Shown here: positions 1 to 8,453 of the stretch, piece after piece
How positions within the stretch are numbered: the first letter of the stretch is position 1
Layout of the letters: every line of letters begins with the position of its first letter
Assembly (NCBI GenBank): GCA_964503085.1
Contig: CAZCYQ010000016.1
Coordinates: forward strand, 1 to 59,253
DNA length: 59,253 nucleotides
Direction: 5' to 3'
DNA from: Bin80 sp964503085
Lineage (GTDB): Bacteria > Bacteroidota > Rhodothermia > Rhodothermales > Bin80
Made by a program: the position numbers and the translations under genes
Notes under the pieces: generated by a model
What the model was told of the DNA's origin: nothing
What the model saw: only the letters and a program-made list of their open reading frames with translations
Databases searched by the model: none

Positions 1-109
1 GCCAAAATCGGCCTGTGGCTGCAACAAAAACAGTTTTTATGTCAAAGTCGGGCTAGGTTACGGTGGGCATAATGGACTGATTTCCGTCAGCCTCCATCAC
101 ACCGTATCT

Positions 110-532
110 TCAGTTGTCACCGACTTTCTTAGGTGTCCCCAGACTACTAATACCGATGCCCGGGACACCTGAATCCTGCTTACCTGGCGTGAGTTCAAAA
201 TTCAGCTCACGGGTGTAGTCAGGGCTGACCTCAACACTGTCTAACGTTTGTGTCTGGAAGCCAATAAACTGGGCCTGTATGGTATAAAAACCCGCAGGAA
301 TGCCAACGATGAAGTAATTCCCGTCGCTGTCCGTGGCGGCACCTAGCGTGGTCTCGGCCACGGCCACCGACGCTCCAATCAACGCCCTCCCTGTCTCCGC
401 GTCAGTTACCTGTCCAGCAATCTTACCCGTAGTCTGCGCGAGCACTGCCACGGGCAGTACCAAAGCGATGAGTGTCAGTCCACTCAATTTGCGTAGGATC
501 TTGGATCTCTGTTGTTTGTGATTCATGTTCAT
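110..532 (-). CDS. Exported CarboxypepD_reg-like domain protein
   Basis: Small exported protein of about 140 residues. After a hydrophobic signal peptide ending at VLAQ, one carboxypeptidase-regulatory-like beta-sandwich is visible (GKIAGQVTDAETGRALIGA, then GNYFIVGIPAGFYTI and a GFQTQ strand). In Bacteroidota this domain usually forms the N-terminus of TonB-dependent receptors, but here the frame stops about 25 residues after the domain, so it is either a stand-alone protein or a receptor remnant. The frame is open upstream to 607, but the ATG at 532 (or 526) puts the signal peptide at the N-terminus, so I chose 532. No ligand or partner can be read from the sequence. Confidence 0.75.
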   Translation of the reverse strand: MNMNHKQQRSKILRKLSGLTLIALVLPVAVLAQTTGKIAGQVTDAETGRALIGASVAVAETTLGAATDSDGNYFIVGIPAGFYTIQAQFIGFQTQTLDSVEVSPDYTRELNFELTPGKQDSGVPGIGISSLGTPKKVGDN

Positions 533-607
533 GGGTTCATACGACTGTGTCGAGACGTGTAACTGGTTCAACAACCGAATCCCGGTAACCGTGCAATCAG
601 TACGCAA

Positions 608-971
608 CGATCGGCGTCCTAACAGGGTGGCGAGGGAGTATTATTGAGAGTGTTTTAGTAGCTGTTTAAGATTCGTGATTTATCTAGCGGGTGGTGCATG
701 TCCCGTTAAACTCCGTGCACGGGACGTGGAGTTAAGATATGGCAGAGTCTATTACAAAGCTGGTTCAGGAATTGCAGTCAAATGGCACTAATCCGTTGGA
801 TGTATCCAGACTGCTGGGAAAAAATGCTATAGTCGCCCCACTGACTCCACCGCGCCGGCTGATCGAGCTTTCGCCCTATTCTCCTTCCAATCGGTTTTTC
901 CTAGGCCATATCGCAGCCCTCATCCCTGCACTAAAAGCACACGCACTATCATTAGGACTGGCAACGCCTTG
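608..971. other. Intergenic stretch with one doubtful plus-strand frame
   Basis: No gene is convincing here. A plus-strand frame from ATG 739 runs to 1065 (108 codons, beginning MAESITKLVQELQ) but its last 94 bp are antisense to the DUF4097 gene and I recognise no family. It could be a short real gene, a gene remnant or chance. Confidence 0.3.
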
Positions 972-3356
972 TCACGGGATCGGTGGAGGTATTACTCTGG
1001 CACTTGAGATGCTGAAGTTTTCGAGGGGCAGAAGAACAATAGCTCCATTGGTTGCTCGTACATGAATCAGTGGTGCGCCCTGACGGGTTGCCATTTTCAG
1101 CTCGGGCTCCGTGCCAGGGTTAACGATTCCCCATCCGCTTAAGTCCAGGTTTTTCCCGGCTAGATCAAGCGTTGCAGCAAATTCCTCGGGTGCTGAAAGC
1201 GTCACATCCCCGTTTGAGGCCAGGATCCTGACATTTTGGGTCTCCTCCACTCCCACTTTAACATCACCATTTGAGGACTTGAGCATAAGGCTTCCCATGA
1301 TCTGTCCGATTTGTATATCGCCATTTCTCAGATTCACATCTGCGTGAGCCTCAATCAATCTGGTTTCAAGGTCTCCTTTACTTGTCGCTCTTGCTGTCAC
1401 GAATGCACCTTTGAGGTGCTCGGCAATGATGTTTCCTTCAGAGGTCTGCAACGAGATTTCACGGGATGTAGCCACATTCTCCAAAATGATACTCCCCTTG
1501 CCGGTTTTGGCAAACACAGACTCGCCTTTCAAGTGTTCTGCACTAATGTTTCCGCTTGAAGATCTCAAATCAACTTGGCGCATGGCAGAAACAAGACCAA
1601 TTGCCATATTGCCCTGAGTCGTTTTAACCGAGACAAGTTCTGCTTCAATCCGGTCCGCGGAGATATTGCCACCTGATGTACTGATTGCAAGATCATTGCC
1701 GACGGCAACCAGCCCAAGGATCATGGGGCCATTCACGGTGCGGGCGGTCAGAGATGAAGCATCAATCTGGTTTGTTATGATGCTTCCGTCTGAGGATTGT
1801 AAAGCGAGGATCTCACTGGAAGAGATGTCCTGCACTTTGATATTGCCGTTAGTAGATTTTACCGACACGGATGCACCTTGAATCTGCTGTGCATCAATGT
1901 TGCCATTATTGGAGGTCCGTATTTCGGCATGATCGCTGGAGGCAATTCCCAAATTCAAACTGCCATTGACTGTTTTGACGGTTAGGGATGAAGCATTAAT
2001 CTGCTTTGTTGTGATGCTTCCGCCTGATGATTGTAAGATGAGCGCCTCGCTGGCGGTGATTTTGTCCACCCTGATGTTACCATTATTGGAGGTTCGTATT
2101 TCGGCATTATCACCGGAGGCGACTCCCAGATCCAGATCGCCGTTGACTGCATTGACGATCAGGGACGAAGCATCAATCTGGCCTGCCGTGATACTCCCGA
2201 CCGAGGATCGTAACGTGAGTTCCTGCCTGGAGGTGATGTTGTCAACCTTGATGTGGCCCTTACTGGAGGTTCGTATTTCGGCATTATCGCTGGACGCGGC
2301 ACCCAAATTCAAATCACCATTGACTGCTTTGACGATCAGAGACGAAGCATCCATTTTCTTGGTTGTGATACTTCCATCTGAAGTCTGAATCAGGAGGCTA
2401 GTTTTGGACTTCAGTTCTCCAATCTTTATATCACCATTTATTGTTCTGGCTAAAACGGACTCGCCGTACGTTTTCTCTGAAGTGATATTGCCGTCCGATG
2501 TCCGAATCTCGGCATGTTCACTGGATGTGACTCCCAGATTCAAATCGCCATTGACTGCTGTGACGGTCAAAGAAGAAGCATCAATTCTCTTGGTTGTGAT
2601 ACTTCCATTTGAGGTCTGAAGCAGGAGGCTGGTTTTTGATGTCAGTTCTCCAATTTCTATATCGCCATTGATTGTTCTGGCTATAACAGACTCGCCTTGC
2701 ATTTTTTCTGAAGTGATTCTGCCGTCGGATGTTCGAATCTCGGCATGATCACTGTGAAGGAGTCTCACAGCAATATTGCCATTAACCGTCTTGGCATTCA
2801 CAGATGTGCCGTGGAGTTCCTCTGCAGTAATATCTCCATCCGAACTCTGCAGTTTGATTGGGCCTCCAGAAATCGAATTGACTGTGATGCTTCCATCCGA
2901 AGACCTGACTTCGGCACCGGCCTTGAGTTCATTAATCCGCACTTCTCCACGAGAGGTGCGAAGCCGTGGGTGCACGGTTGCCGGCATGGCAATGGTCACG
3001 TCAATGACGGGCGGGTCATTTCGCCAGCCCCGAGTGTCCAGATTCTTCCAATCTGGGACCGACAGCAATCGCAAGGTCCCCTCTTCCATGACTACGTCAA
3101 AGCGTTGCCTGAGGTAGTAATCGTCTACTCTCTGTAGCTTTTTGCCGGTAACCACAACCTGAATTTCAACATCTCTTCGGTCCGATGTTTGAATTGTGAG
3201 GTTAGCGTTTGGCGCATTAACGATCAGTTCGGAAACTGCACTGGCGGCAAACTGCTGTTTGATGGGGGTGATTTCGACTTGAGCACTGACAGGAACAACA
3301 ATTGTAGCTGCCAGGAACAGTGAGGTGACCAGGATGTGTTTCGGGTGGAATCGCAT
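972..3356 (-). CDS. Exported DUF4097-like repetitive beta-solenoid protein
   Basis: A 794-residue protein with a signal peptide (MRFHPKHILVTSLFLAATIV, cleavage near VSAQ). The rest is a long run of roughly 20-residue beta-coil units of the form SSDGSITTxxIDASSL, VxAVNGDLNLG and AEIRTSNNGNI, as in DUF4097 (putative adhesin) proteins. The units group into higher-order blocks of about 55-60 residues that are very similar to each other in the middle (about residues 200-500) and diverge towards both ends, which suggests recent internal duplication. This predicts an elongated parallel beta-helix in the periplasm or on the surface. DUF4097 proteins are usually 250-350 residues, so this one is greatly expanded. 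Function unknown; adhesion or a scaffold role is only inferred. Confidence 0.85.
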   Translation of the reverse strand: MRFHPKHILVTSLFLAATIVVPVSAQVEITPIKQQFAASAVSELIVNAPNANLTIQTSDRRDVEIQVVVTGKKLQRVDDYYLRQRFDVVMEEGTLRLLSVPDWKNLDTRGWRNDPPVIDVTIAMPATVHPRLRTSRGEVRINELKAGAEVRSSDGSITVNSISGGPIKLQSSDGDITAEELHGTSVNAKTVNGNIAVRLLHSDHAEIRTSDGRITSEKMQGESVIARTINGDIEIGELTSKTSLLLQTSNGSITTKRIDASSLTVTAVNGDLNLGVTSSEHAEIRTSDGNITSEKTYGESVLARTINGDIKIGELKSKTSLLIQTSDGSITTKKMDASSLIVKAVNGDLNLGAASSDNAEIRTSSKGHIKVDNITSRQELTLRSSVGSITAGQIDASSLIVNAVNGDLDLGVASGDNAEIRTSNNGNIRVDKITASEALILQSSGGSITTKQINASSLTVKTVNGSLNLGIASSDHAEIRTSNNGNIDAQQIQGASVSVKSTNGNIKVQDISSSEILALQSSDGSIITNQIDASSLTARTVNGPMILGLVAVGNDLAISTSGGNISADRIEAELVSVKTTQGNMAIGLVSAMRQVDLRSSSGNISAEHLKGESVFAKTGKGSIILENVATSREISLQTSEGNIIAEHLKGAFVTARATSKGDLETRLIEAHADVNLRNGDIQIGQIMGSLMLKSSNGDVKVGVEETQNVRILASNGDVTLSAPEEFAATLDLAGKNLDLSGWGIVNPGTEPELKMATRQGAPLIHVRATNGAIVLLPLENFSISSARVIPPPIP

Positions 3357-3902
3357 ATGCTTTGGGGGTTTAAGTCTCGGAGTTCAGACTAAGAGCGAAA
3401 CCACAAGATAACTCAATGTTCCGTACATGATTCCCTCCAGAGGCATGTGTCTTTGCCCGCCATCAACACTTGGTGGCGATCCTGAATAGGTTGTTTCAGA
3501 GTTTTCAAGTTGGTTTCACTGTCAAAGAAACTTTGGCCAGTTACCCACCGGCCAAAAGGCGATTTCATGTGCTTTCCCGGATAGGTTTGATGTATCGAAT
3601 GCACACAACAAAACTGTTGTCTACGTAATTGTTGTGAAATTTTGAGTTTATCCCTCTTGCCGCAACGAAGTACGTCCACTGAGTAGTAGGAGGTGATGCG
3701 TCCCAATATCAATTCGAGACCTTGCGTCCGTATTCAGATAATCATTCAGCCTATCTCGCAAACCTCTTCCCCAAACCCCAATCTCCGTTACAACAACACG
3801 AGGCTCCCCGTCTGCAAAGTCGTCATCGTAGCGGGGTTTTTTATTGGCATTTCCCTACCACTGGATCCGGAATCGTACGCAGGCGGTCATCTCCGCCGCG
3901 GA
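3357..3902. other. Gene-free intergenic region
   Basis: About 545 bp without a supported gene, although short frames exist on both strands. The only structure noticed is a weak plus-strand hairpin, CCCCG (3806-3810) with CGGGG (3832-3836), followed by six T. It is terminator-like but its 21-nt loop is long and no plus-strand gene lies upstream. Confidence 0.35.
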
Positions 3903-4415
3903 TCAATCACTGTAGTAGTGATCCGGTAACCGCTTGGGAAGTTGATGCCAGATCAGTTGACCCGCACCAGGCATGGTATGCGCCCAACTGTCAACTGAAA
4001 GATCAACACGCGCCATTGACGCAGTTGGAAATCGATCAATCGGATGACCAGATAGAAGTGTTGTCGTCATCGACCATGTAGGCTGGTGTCCAACCAGCAT
4101 GACGGTCTGAATGCTGTCTGAAACCTCGTGTATATAATGTAGCAGGACTTCCGGCACGGCGTGATAGAGTTCGCGCTCATATTGCACATTGGCAATCCAT
4201 GCGCCCGCTTCGCGGGCACCGTCGCATGTGACACGGGCACGAACTGCGGTAGAGCAAAGAATGAGTTCGGGCAAAGGACCGGTGTTTGCAAGCCAACGCC
4301 CCATGGCACGGGAGGCCCGCTTTCCTCGAGGATTCAGCGGACGGTCGTGGTCGCGACTGTAGTCCGCGTGCCAGTCCGATTTGCCATGACGAAATAGAAG
4401 TACTGTTCTGTGCAT
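3903..4415 (-). CDS. SixA-like histidine phosphatase
   Basis: A 170-residue cytoplasmic histidine-phosphatase superfamily protein. The catalytic RHG motif lies at residues 9-11 (LLFRHGKSDW), followed by the family's DHDRPLNPRG segment and a second conserved histidine in the VGHQPTW motif. Length and the early RHG-KS motif match the SixA branch, whose E. coli member dephosphorylates phosphohistidine on phosphorelay or PTS proteins. The actual substrate here is unknown. It stands alone on the minus strand, about 120 bp downstream of the DUF4389 gene. Confidence 0.85.
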   Translation of the reverse strand: MHRTVLLFRHGKSDWHADYSRDHDRPLNPRGKRASRAMGRWLANTGPLPELILCSTAVRARVTCDGAREAGAWIANVQYERELYHAVPEVLLHYIHEVSDSIQTVMLVGHQPTWSMTTTLLSGHPIDRFPTASMARVDLSVDSWAHTMPGAGQLIWHQLPKRLPDHYYSD

Positions 4416-4533
4416 GCAGATTATCGGGGTTATATGGTTAACCTACTTTCTTATGCAGCTACTCGCGTTCCTATTCCATCTGTCACAGGGGCATGTCCCC
4501 GCCGTGCAGTGGCCCCTTACCAAACAGATATCA

Positions 4534-5109
4534 CTACCTAAGCGAAAACGGCGGATATTTATCGGTAACCAACATACTCGAATAGGCCTCTACACGCAAT
4601 GACCACCGTAAGACACCGGTGCTGAAATCAAACAACGCGCGCGGATAATGCCCCGAAAACAACACCAGCAACCAGGATATGGGGGCAATGAACCAAGTCA
4701 ACTGAAGCACAAGTGAGATTACAAGTAAATTCGGAATCACCAACAGCCACTTCACAAGCGGCATCAGACGAGCTAGGTCTGTTTCTGCGTCTGGATAATC
4801 AATCTCAATGCTGATCTCATCACTGTGGTCTTGGAGTGGGTACTCATCAATCAGAAGCAATGTGTAAGCCAGCGTTTTGTATTCCAGCCGACATGAAATC
4901 ACATTAAGATCAAACAACCATTTGGGATAATACCCGAGAAACACAATTCCGACGCCAGCCAGAAAATGAGTTATGGATGTCAAGGCCCTCAGAAGTGACG
5001 CGAGCAACAACGCTGGCAGTGCAAGAAGCAGGCGAAAGAATGCGGTCACCCGGTTTTGTTCCTCGCGGTGATATATTTCCAAACGTGCGGGATATTCTAT
5101 GTTGTCCAT
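4534..5109 (-). CDS. DUF4389 membrane protein
   Basis: A 191-residue inner-membrane protein with at least two long hydrophobic segments (about residues 20-55 and 115-150). The C-terminal segment containing YPRALFDFSTGVLRWSLRVE and DKYPPFSL is the hallmark of DUF4389. A related hydrophobic motif (GYYPKWLFDLNV) occurs in the first half, so the protein appears to be an internal duplication of one membrane-plus-YP-FDF unit. The biochemical role of the family is unknown. It lies 24 bp downstream of uppS on the same strand and may be cotranscribed with it. Confidence 0.85.
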   Translation of the reverse strand: MDNIEYPARLEIYHREEQNRVTAFFRLLLALPALLLASLLRALTSITHFLAGVGIVFLGYYPKWLFDLNVISCRLEYKTLAYTLLLIDEYPLQDHSDEISIEIDYPDAETDLARLMPLVKWLLVIPNLLVISLVLQLTWFIAPISWLLVLFSGHYPRALFDFSTGVLRWSLRVEAYSSMLVTDKYPPFSLR

Positions 5110-5133
5110 GGGTTGTGTTATTTGCGAACTACC

Positions 5134-5820
5134 TCATACCGGTACTGCACCAAAGCGTCTCTGACGCTGCCTAAATGCCGCAAGCGCAACATCCAGTTGT
5201 GCACCACCAAAATCCGGCCAGTACTCTGGCGTAAAGTAGAATTCGGCATAGGCACATTCCCAAAGCAGGAAGTCGCTCAAGCGCTGCTCTCCACCTGTTC
5301 GTATGAGCAGGTCTACATCCGGCACAGGGCAGGTTGCATTGTAGGCATGAGTGAGTGCATGTGTAAAATCACCGTTTCCATTACTCCGAATATACTGTGC
5401 TGCCCGCACTAGTGCATCACGCGCTGAGTAGTCAAGTGCCAGTCGTAAATGAAGTCCTGTTCCTTTCTCTGTGCGTGCTTCGGCGTACAAGATCGCCTGT
5501 AGGACGGTCTCCGGCAAACGGTCACGTCTGCCAATAATGCTGAGCCGAATATCTTGCCGGATACACCGGGCCGTTTGTGCAGGCAACTGCGCCGCCAAAA
5601 TACGCATAAGAGCCGTTACCTCGCTTTTTGGCCGCTGCCAGTTATCCGAGGAAAAAGCATAAAGGGTCAGTGTATGTATATGCCGCTGGACAGCAACCTC
5701 TACAACCTCCCGCAGCGACTTGACACCTGCGTGATGTCCGGCTGTACGTGGCAATCCGCGCCCCCTTGCCCAACGACCATTGCCATCCATGATAATGGCA
5801 ACATGCAATGAATCATTCAT
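5134..5820 (-). CDS. uppS: Isoprenyl transferase (undecaprenyl diphosphate synthase)
   Basis: cis-Prenyltransferase that condenses isopentenyl diphosphate onto an allylic primer to give the polyprenyl diphosphate carrier for cell-wall and envelope polysaccharide synthesis. At 228 residues it is slightly short for the family. The catalytic Asp is D12 in IMDGNGRWA, and the family motifs TLYAFSSDNWQRP and LLIRTGGEQRLSDFLLWE are intact, including the Glu and aromatic residues of the dimer interface (YAEFYF, WPDF). Chain length of the product cannot be read from sequence. The usual partner cdsA is not adjacent. Confidence 0.93.
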   Translation of the reverse strand: MNDSLHVAIIMDGNGRWARGRGLPRTAGHHAGVKSLREVVEVAVQRHIHTLTLYAFSSDNWQRPKSEVTALMRILAAQLPAQTARCIRQDIRLSIIGRRDRLPETVLQAILYAEARTEKGTGLHLRLALDYSARDALVRAAQYIRSNGNGDFTHALTHAYNATCPVPDVDLLIRTGGEQRLSDFLLWECAYAEFYFTPEYWPDFGGAQLDVALAAFRQRQRRFGAVPV

Positions 5821-5994
5821 TTACGCCTCAAAATGATGGTACCGTAGTTCCGCTGTCCACTAAGGAGACCGCTATTATCCACAACTCCTGTCTTCTCCGC
5901 TTTCGACCATGCGGGATACTTGCACCCGTTTGGATGCATATGCCGCAGCAACAAGAATAGTGCAACTGAAAACTCACAAACATACATAGACATA

Positions 5995-6336
5995 TTAGTC
6001 GGGGGTTACTGCACGCGCCATTTGTAACATGCGTTCCATCTGCTCCACATAGGCCAAGAGTGCTGCGCCCCCTTCGGATGTCAACCGATATTCCGTGAGC
6101 GGAATACGGTTCTGAAACGATTTTATGCACTTGATATAACCTGCCTTCTCCAGTTTTTGTGCGTGCCGGCTCAGATTTCCATCCGAGGTCTTCAAGAGTG
6201 TTTTCAAATCCCTGAAACTGAGTGTCTCGCCGGCCGCCAATGCGCTCACGATCCCCAGACGAACACGTGCATGAATCAGCGGATCCAGATTTTGCCTCAG
6301 CACTTTCATTGAACCGAAGGAAATTCTACCCTCCAT
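5995..6336 (-). CDS. Winged-helix transcriptional regulator
   Basis: About 113 residues. A winged-helix core is visible: LIHARVRLGIVSALA, SFRDLKTLLKTSDGNLSRHA as the recognition region, then EKAGYIK and the wing EYRLTSEGG. This resembles the MarR/ArsR-like transcriptional regulators annotated as winged helix DNA-binding domain. The frame is open up to 6495, but the ATG at 6336 gives the usual N-terminus; 6309 (MKVLRQNL) is an alternative. It overlaps the upstream membrane-protein gene by 11 bp, so the two are almost certainly translationally coupled. By analogy with similar pairs it may control that gene, but no operator was identified. Confidence 0.8.
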   Translation of the reverse strand: MEGRISFGSMKVLRQNLDPLIHARVRLGIVSALAAGETLSFRDLKTLLKTSDGNLSRHAQKLEKAGYIKCIKSFQNRIPLTEYRLTSEGGAALLAYVEQMERMLQMARAVTPD

Positions 6337-6934
6337 ATCTACGTGCGATATACAGACCAAATCCAATATGCAGTCCTCCAAACCCGAGAACGAGTAGTAT
6401 ATCCATCCATATTTGTGGGACGAACAGGGATACAACCCCCAGGACCATAAAGCAGATGCCCAAAACCGGTATGGTTCGCACACTGCTCGCACCACCTGTT
6501 ATAGTCCCAACACCGTAAAGCAGAAGCCATAACGTCGGTAGTACATCAAGGCTACCTGCGCGCCAAAGGGCAACTGTTAACAGGAGCCCGGCTACCATAG
6601 ACGGAGCAAGGGTCAGGATATATTTTCGACCAGGTCCACTGCTCAGCGAAACACCACACCTATGCGCCTTCCGGCGTAAAGTGACAATCGCAACCGTTAC
6701 GGCAATGACCGCATCAACAAGCCAAACGGTCAACCACCCTTCCGGGGAAGCCTGCACTGCCGCAATCCAGGCCGCCGAAAGCGAGGTGATTCCAACGACA
6801 AACATCCCCCATCCCGGTACGGCCGTGAAAGAGGCTGATCGCTCCATCACGTCATGGATGAAGCGTAAGTGTTCACTCGCCTGTGTTTCTGGAGGAACGC
6901 TTCGGCGCGATATAGGGCCTTTTCCGACAAGCAT
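6326..6934 (-). CDS. Hypothetical integral membrane protein paired with regulator
   Basis: A 202-residue protein I cannot assign to a family. A short soluble N-terminus (about 40 residues, with a helical EHLRFIHDVMERS) is followed by about six hydrophobic segments, consistent with a polytopic inner-membrane protein. The gene overlaps the following winged-helix regulator by 11 bp, so the two form a small operon. Regulator plus small membrane protein pairs are common in Bacteroidota-like genomes, but the function is unknown. Confidence 0.75.
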   Translation of the reverse strand: MLVGKGPISRRSVPPETQASEHLRFIHDVMERSASFTAVPGWGMFVVGITSLSAAWIAAVQASPEGWLTVWLVDAVIAVTVAIVTLRRKAHRCGVSLSSGPGRKYILTLAPSMVAGLLLTVALWRAGSLDVLPTLWLLLYGVGTITGGASSVRTIPVLGICFMVLGVVSLFVPQIWMDILLVLGFGGLHIGFGLYIARRYGG

Positions 6935-7286
6935 GTTTCAGTATACCGTAAAAAGTTCTTTATGTTGCAAAGTACTATAAAACAATTTCCAAGTTCCACC
7001 GGCATCTATTTGCCTCCGGGGGCCAGCAAAAGAGGCCCTAAACATGATGGAGTGGTTTCGGTTGCACTTGGACAGCAACAGGCGACCTCATTTGATGAGG
7101 AGCAACTGTCATTCAATGTGATATTTACGGTTCTACCGGGATTGGGGCAACTGAACGACAGGGGCATTCGGTTTACCGACCCCCATATACCTTATTCATT
7201 GTGGTACAATCGAGTTTTCATGCCGGCAGATCCGGGAACCCACCGATGGTTCCATTTCGTTCAACTTGGCTGCAAATTGCTTAGCC
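6935..7286. other. Divergent intergenic region
   Basis: 352 bp between the divergent membrane-protein gene and the D-threonine aldolase-like gene. It should hold promoters for both directions, but no confident boxes were found. A plus-strand frame starting at ATG 6962 runs through it to 7330 with no recognisable family and overlaps the next gene by 44 bp; I do not call it. Confidence 0.4.
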
Positions 7287-8429
7287 ATGCGTGTTCTGGA
7301 AGATTTACCCACCCCCTGCCTGCTTATTGACGAAAGGCGTATGGAGGCAAATCTCGAGCAAATGGCCATAAAAGCAGATGGTGTTGGACTGCGTCCCCAT
7401 ACTAAAACACATAAATCAGTCGCATTGGCAAAGCGTCAGCAACTGCATGGAGCTGTCGGGATTACGGTGGCAAAAGTCAGCGAGGCTGAGATCTTTGTCC
7501 AGAACGGTTTTGATGATGTGCGTATTGCCTATACATTGGTCGGAGACCAACAGTTAAGGCGATTAGCCGATCTCTCGAGCCAAGCCCGGATATCTTTTTG
7601 CGTAGACACGAAAGAAGGAGCACACTTAGCCTCAAGTGTCCTAGGCAAAACTGGGGTATCCATTGACGTACTGCTCGAAATTGATACAGGCTACGGCCGA
7701 TGCGGCGTGCCATACAACAGCGATGATGTTGTGGAGCTTGCTCTGGAATTGAATGAATTGGAGGGTTTGCGTCTCTGCGGCATCCTGACGCACGAAGGCA
7801 ATGCGTATTCTCATGATGCATTGAATGCATCCGAGGTCATGGCACAGACGCGAGACCGGATGCTTGATGTAGCCGTTCGGCTGGCTGAGGCACATTGTGC
7901 AGAAGCGACCACCTTCGAGATCAGCATGGGCTCTACGCCGTCAATCAATGTTTTCGAAAACAACAGTAAAGGAGGATTTTGTATCACAGAGGTGCGCCCC
8001 GGTAATTACATATTCAATGACCTGACGCAGGTAGCACTCGGCGTTTGTTCGCTGGACGCATGTGCGCTCACGGTGCTTTCGACTGTGGTCAGCCGACATC
8101 GTACATCCCGCGGAACTGAGCGCTTTATTCTGGATTCGGGACGCAAAGTACTAACCAGCGATTCCGTACGGGATAAGCCAGGCTACGGCTGCATCCTCTA
8201 CAATCCCCGTACACGCGTAGCGCATCCGCACACGCGTATTACCGGGCTTTCGGAAGAGCATGGCTGGTGCGAGGTACAGGGAGGGGGTACATTCAGCGTC
8301 GGGGATCGTGTGCAAATTGTACCCAACCATGCATGTGTGGTAGTAAATATGATGGATAAAATCTTTCTCGTGGATGGAAGTAAAGTCCTTTCCGAGATCC
8401 CCGTTGACGCACGTGGATGCGTCATCTGA
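7287..8429 (+). CDS. D-threonine aldolase / D-serine dehydratase-like PLP enzyme
   Basis: A 380-residue fold-type III PLP enzyme: alanine-racemase-like barrel plus C-terminal D-serine dehydratase-like domain. The PLP lysine lies in the RPHTKTHK motif (about K40). The C-terminal metal site is the PNHAC motif with H348 and C350, the His-x-Cys pattern known from eukaryotic-type D-serine dehydratase. Expected chemistry is either cleavage of D-threonine-type beta-hydroxy-D-amino acids or dehydration of D-serine, and sequence alone does not decide which. The frame extends to a TTG at 7266, but ATG 7287 (MRVLEDLPTPCLLID) matches the family start. A zinc alcohol dehydrogenase follows 24 bp later and could act on a carbonyl product; this is inference. 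Confidence 0.85.
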   Translation: MRVLEDLPTPCLLIDERRMEANLEQMAIKADGVGLRPHTKTHKSVALAKRQQLHGAVGITVAKVSEAEIFVQNGFDDVRIAYTLVGDQQLRRLADLSSQARISFCVDTKEGAHLASSVLGKTGVSIDVLLEIDTGYGRCGVPYNSDDVVELALELNELEGLRLCGILTHEGNAYSHDALNASEVMAQTRDRMLDVAVRLAEAHCAEATTFEISMGSTPSINVFENNSKGGFCITEVRPGNYIFNDLTQVALGVCSLDACALTVLSTVVSRHRTSRGTERFILDSGRKVLTSDSVRDKPGYGCILYNPRTRVAHPHTRITGLSEEHGWCEVQGGGTFSVGDRVQIVPNHACVVVNMMDKIFLVDGSKVLSEIPVDARGCVI

Positions 8430-8453
8430 ATTTCTGTAAAATCAGCCGTATCT

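Noticed and set aside
2..172. Plus-strand frame open from the window edge, with FYVKVGLGYGGHNGLISVSL resembling a membrane beta strand
   Set aside because: Could be the 3' end of a gene beginning before the window, but 63 bp are antisense to the CarboxypepD_reg gene and no terminal aromatic typical of barrels is present.
110..532. Truncated TonB-dependent receptor pseudogene
   Set aside because: The minus-strand sequence after the stop does not continue with plug-domain motifs in any frame within the window, so a stand-alone protein is the simpler reading.
739..1065. 108-codon plus-strand frame with a plausible start
   Set aside because: No family recognised, no good ribosome site, and the last third is antisense to the DUF4097 gene.
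3413..3712. 99-codon minus-strand frame in the gap after the DUF4097 gene
   Set aside because: Composition is unlike the neighbouring proteins and no motif is visible.
3801..3842. Rho-independent terminator on the plus strand
   Set aside because: Stem of only five pairs with a 21-nt loop and no gene upstream on that strand.
6962..7330. 122-codon plus-strand frame before the D-threonine aldolase-like gene
   Set aside because: No recognisable domain; overlaps the well-supported start of the next gene.
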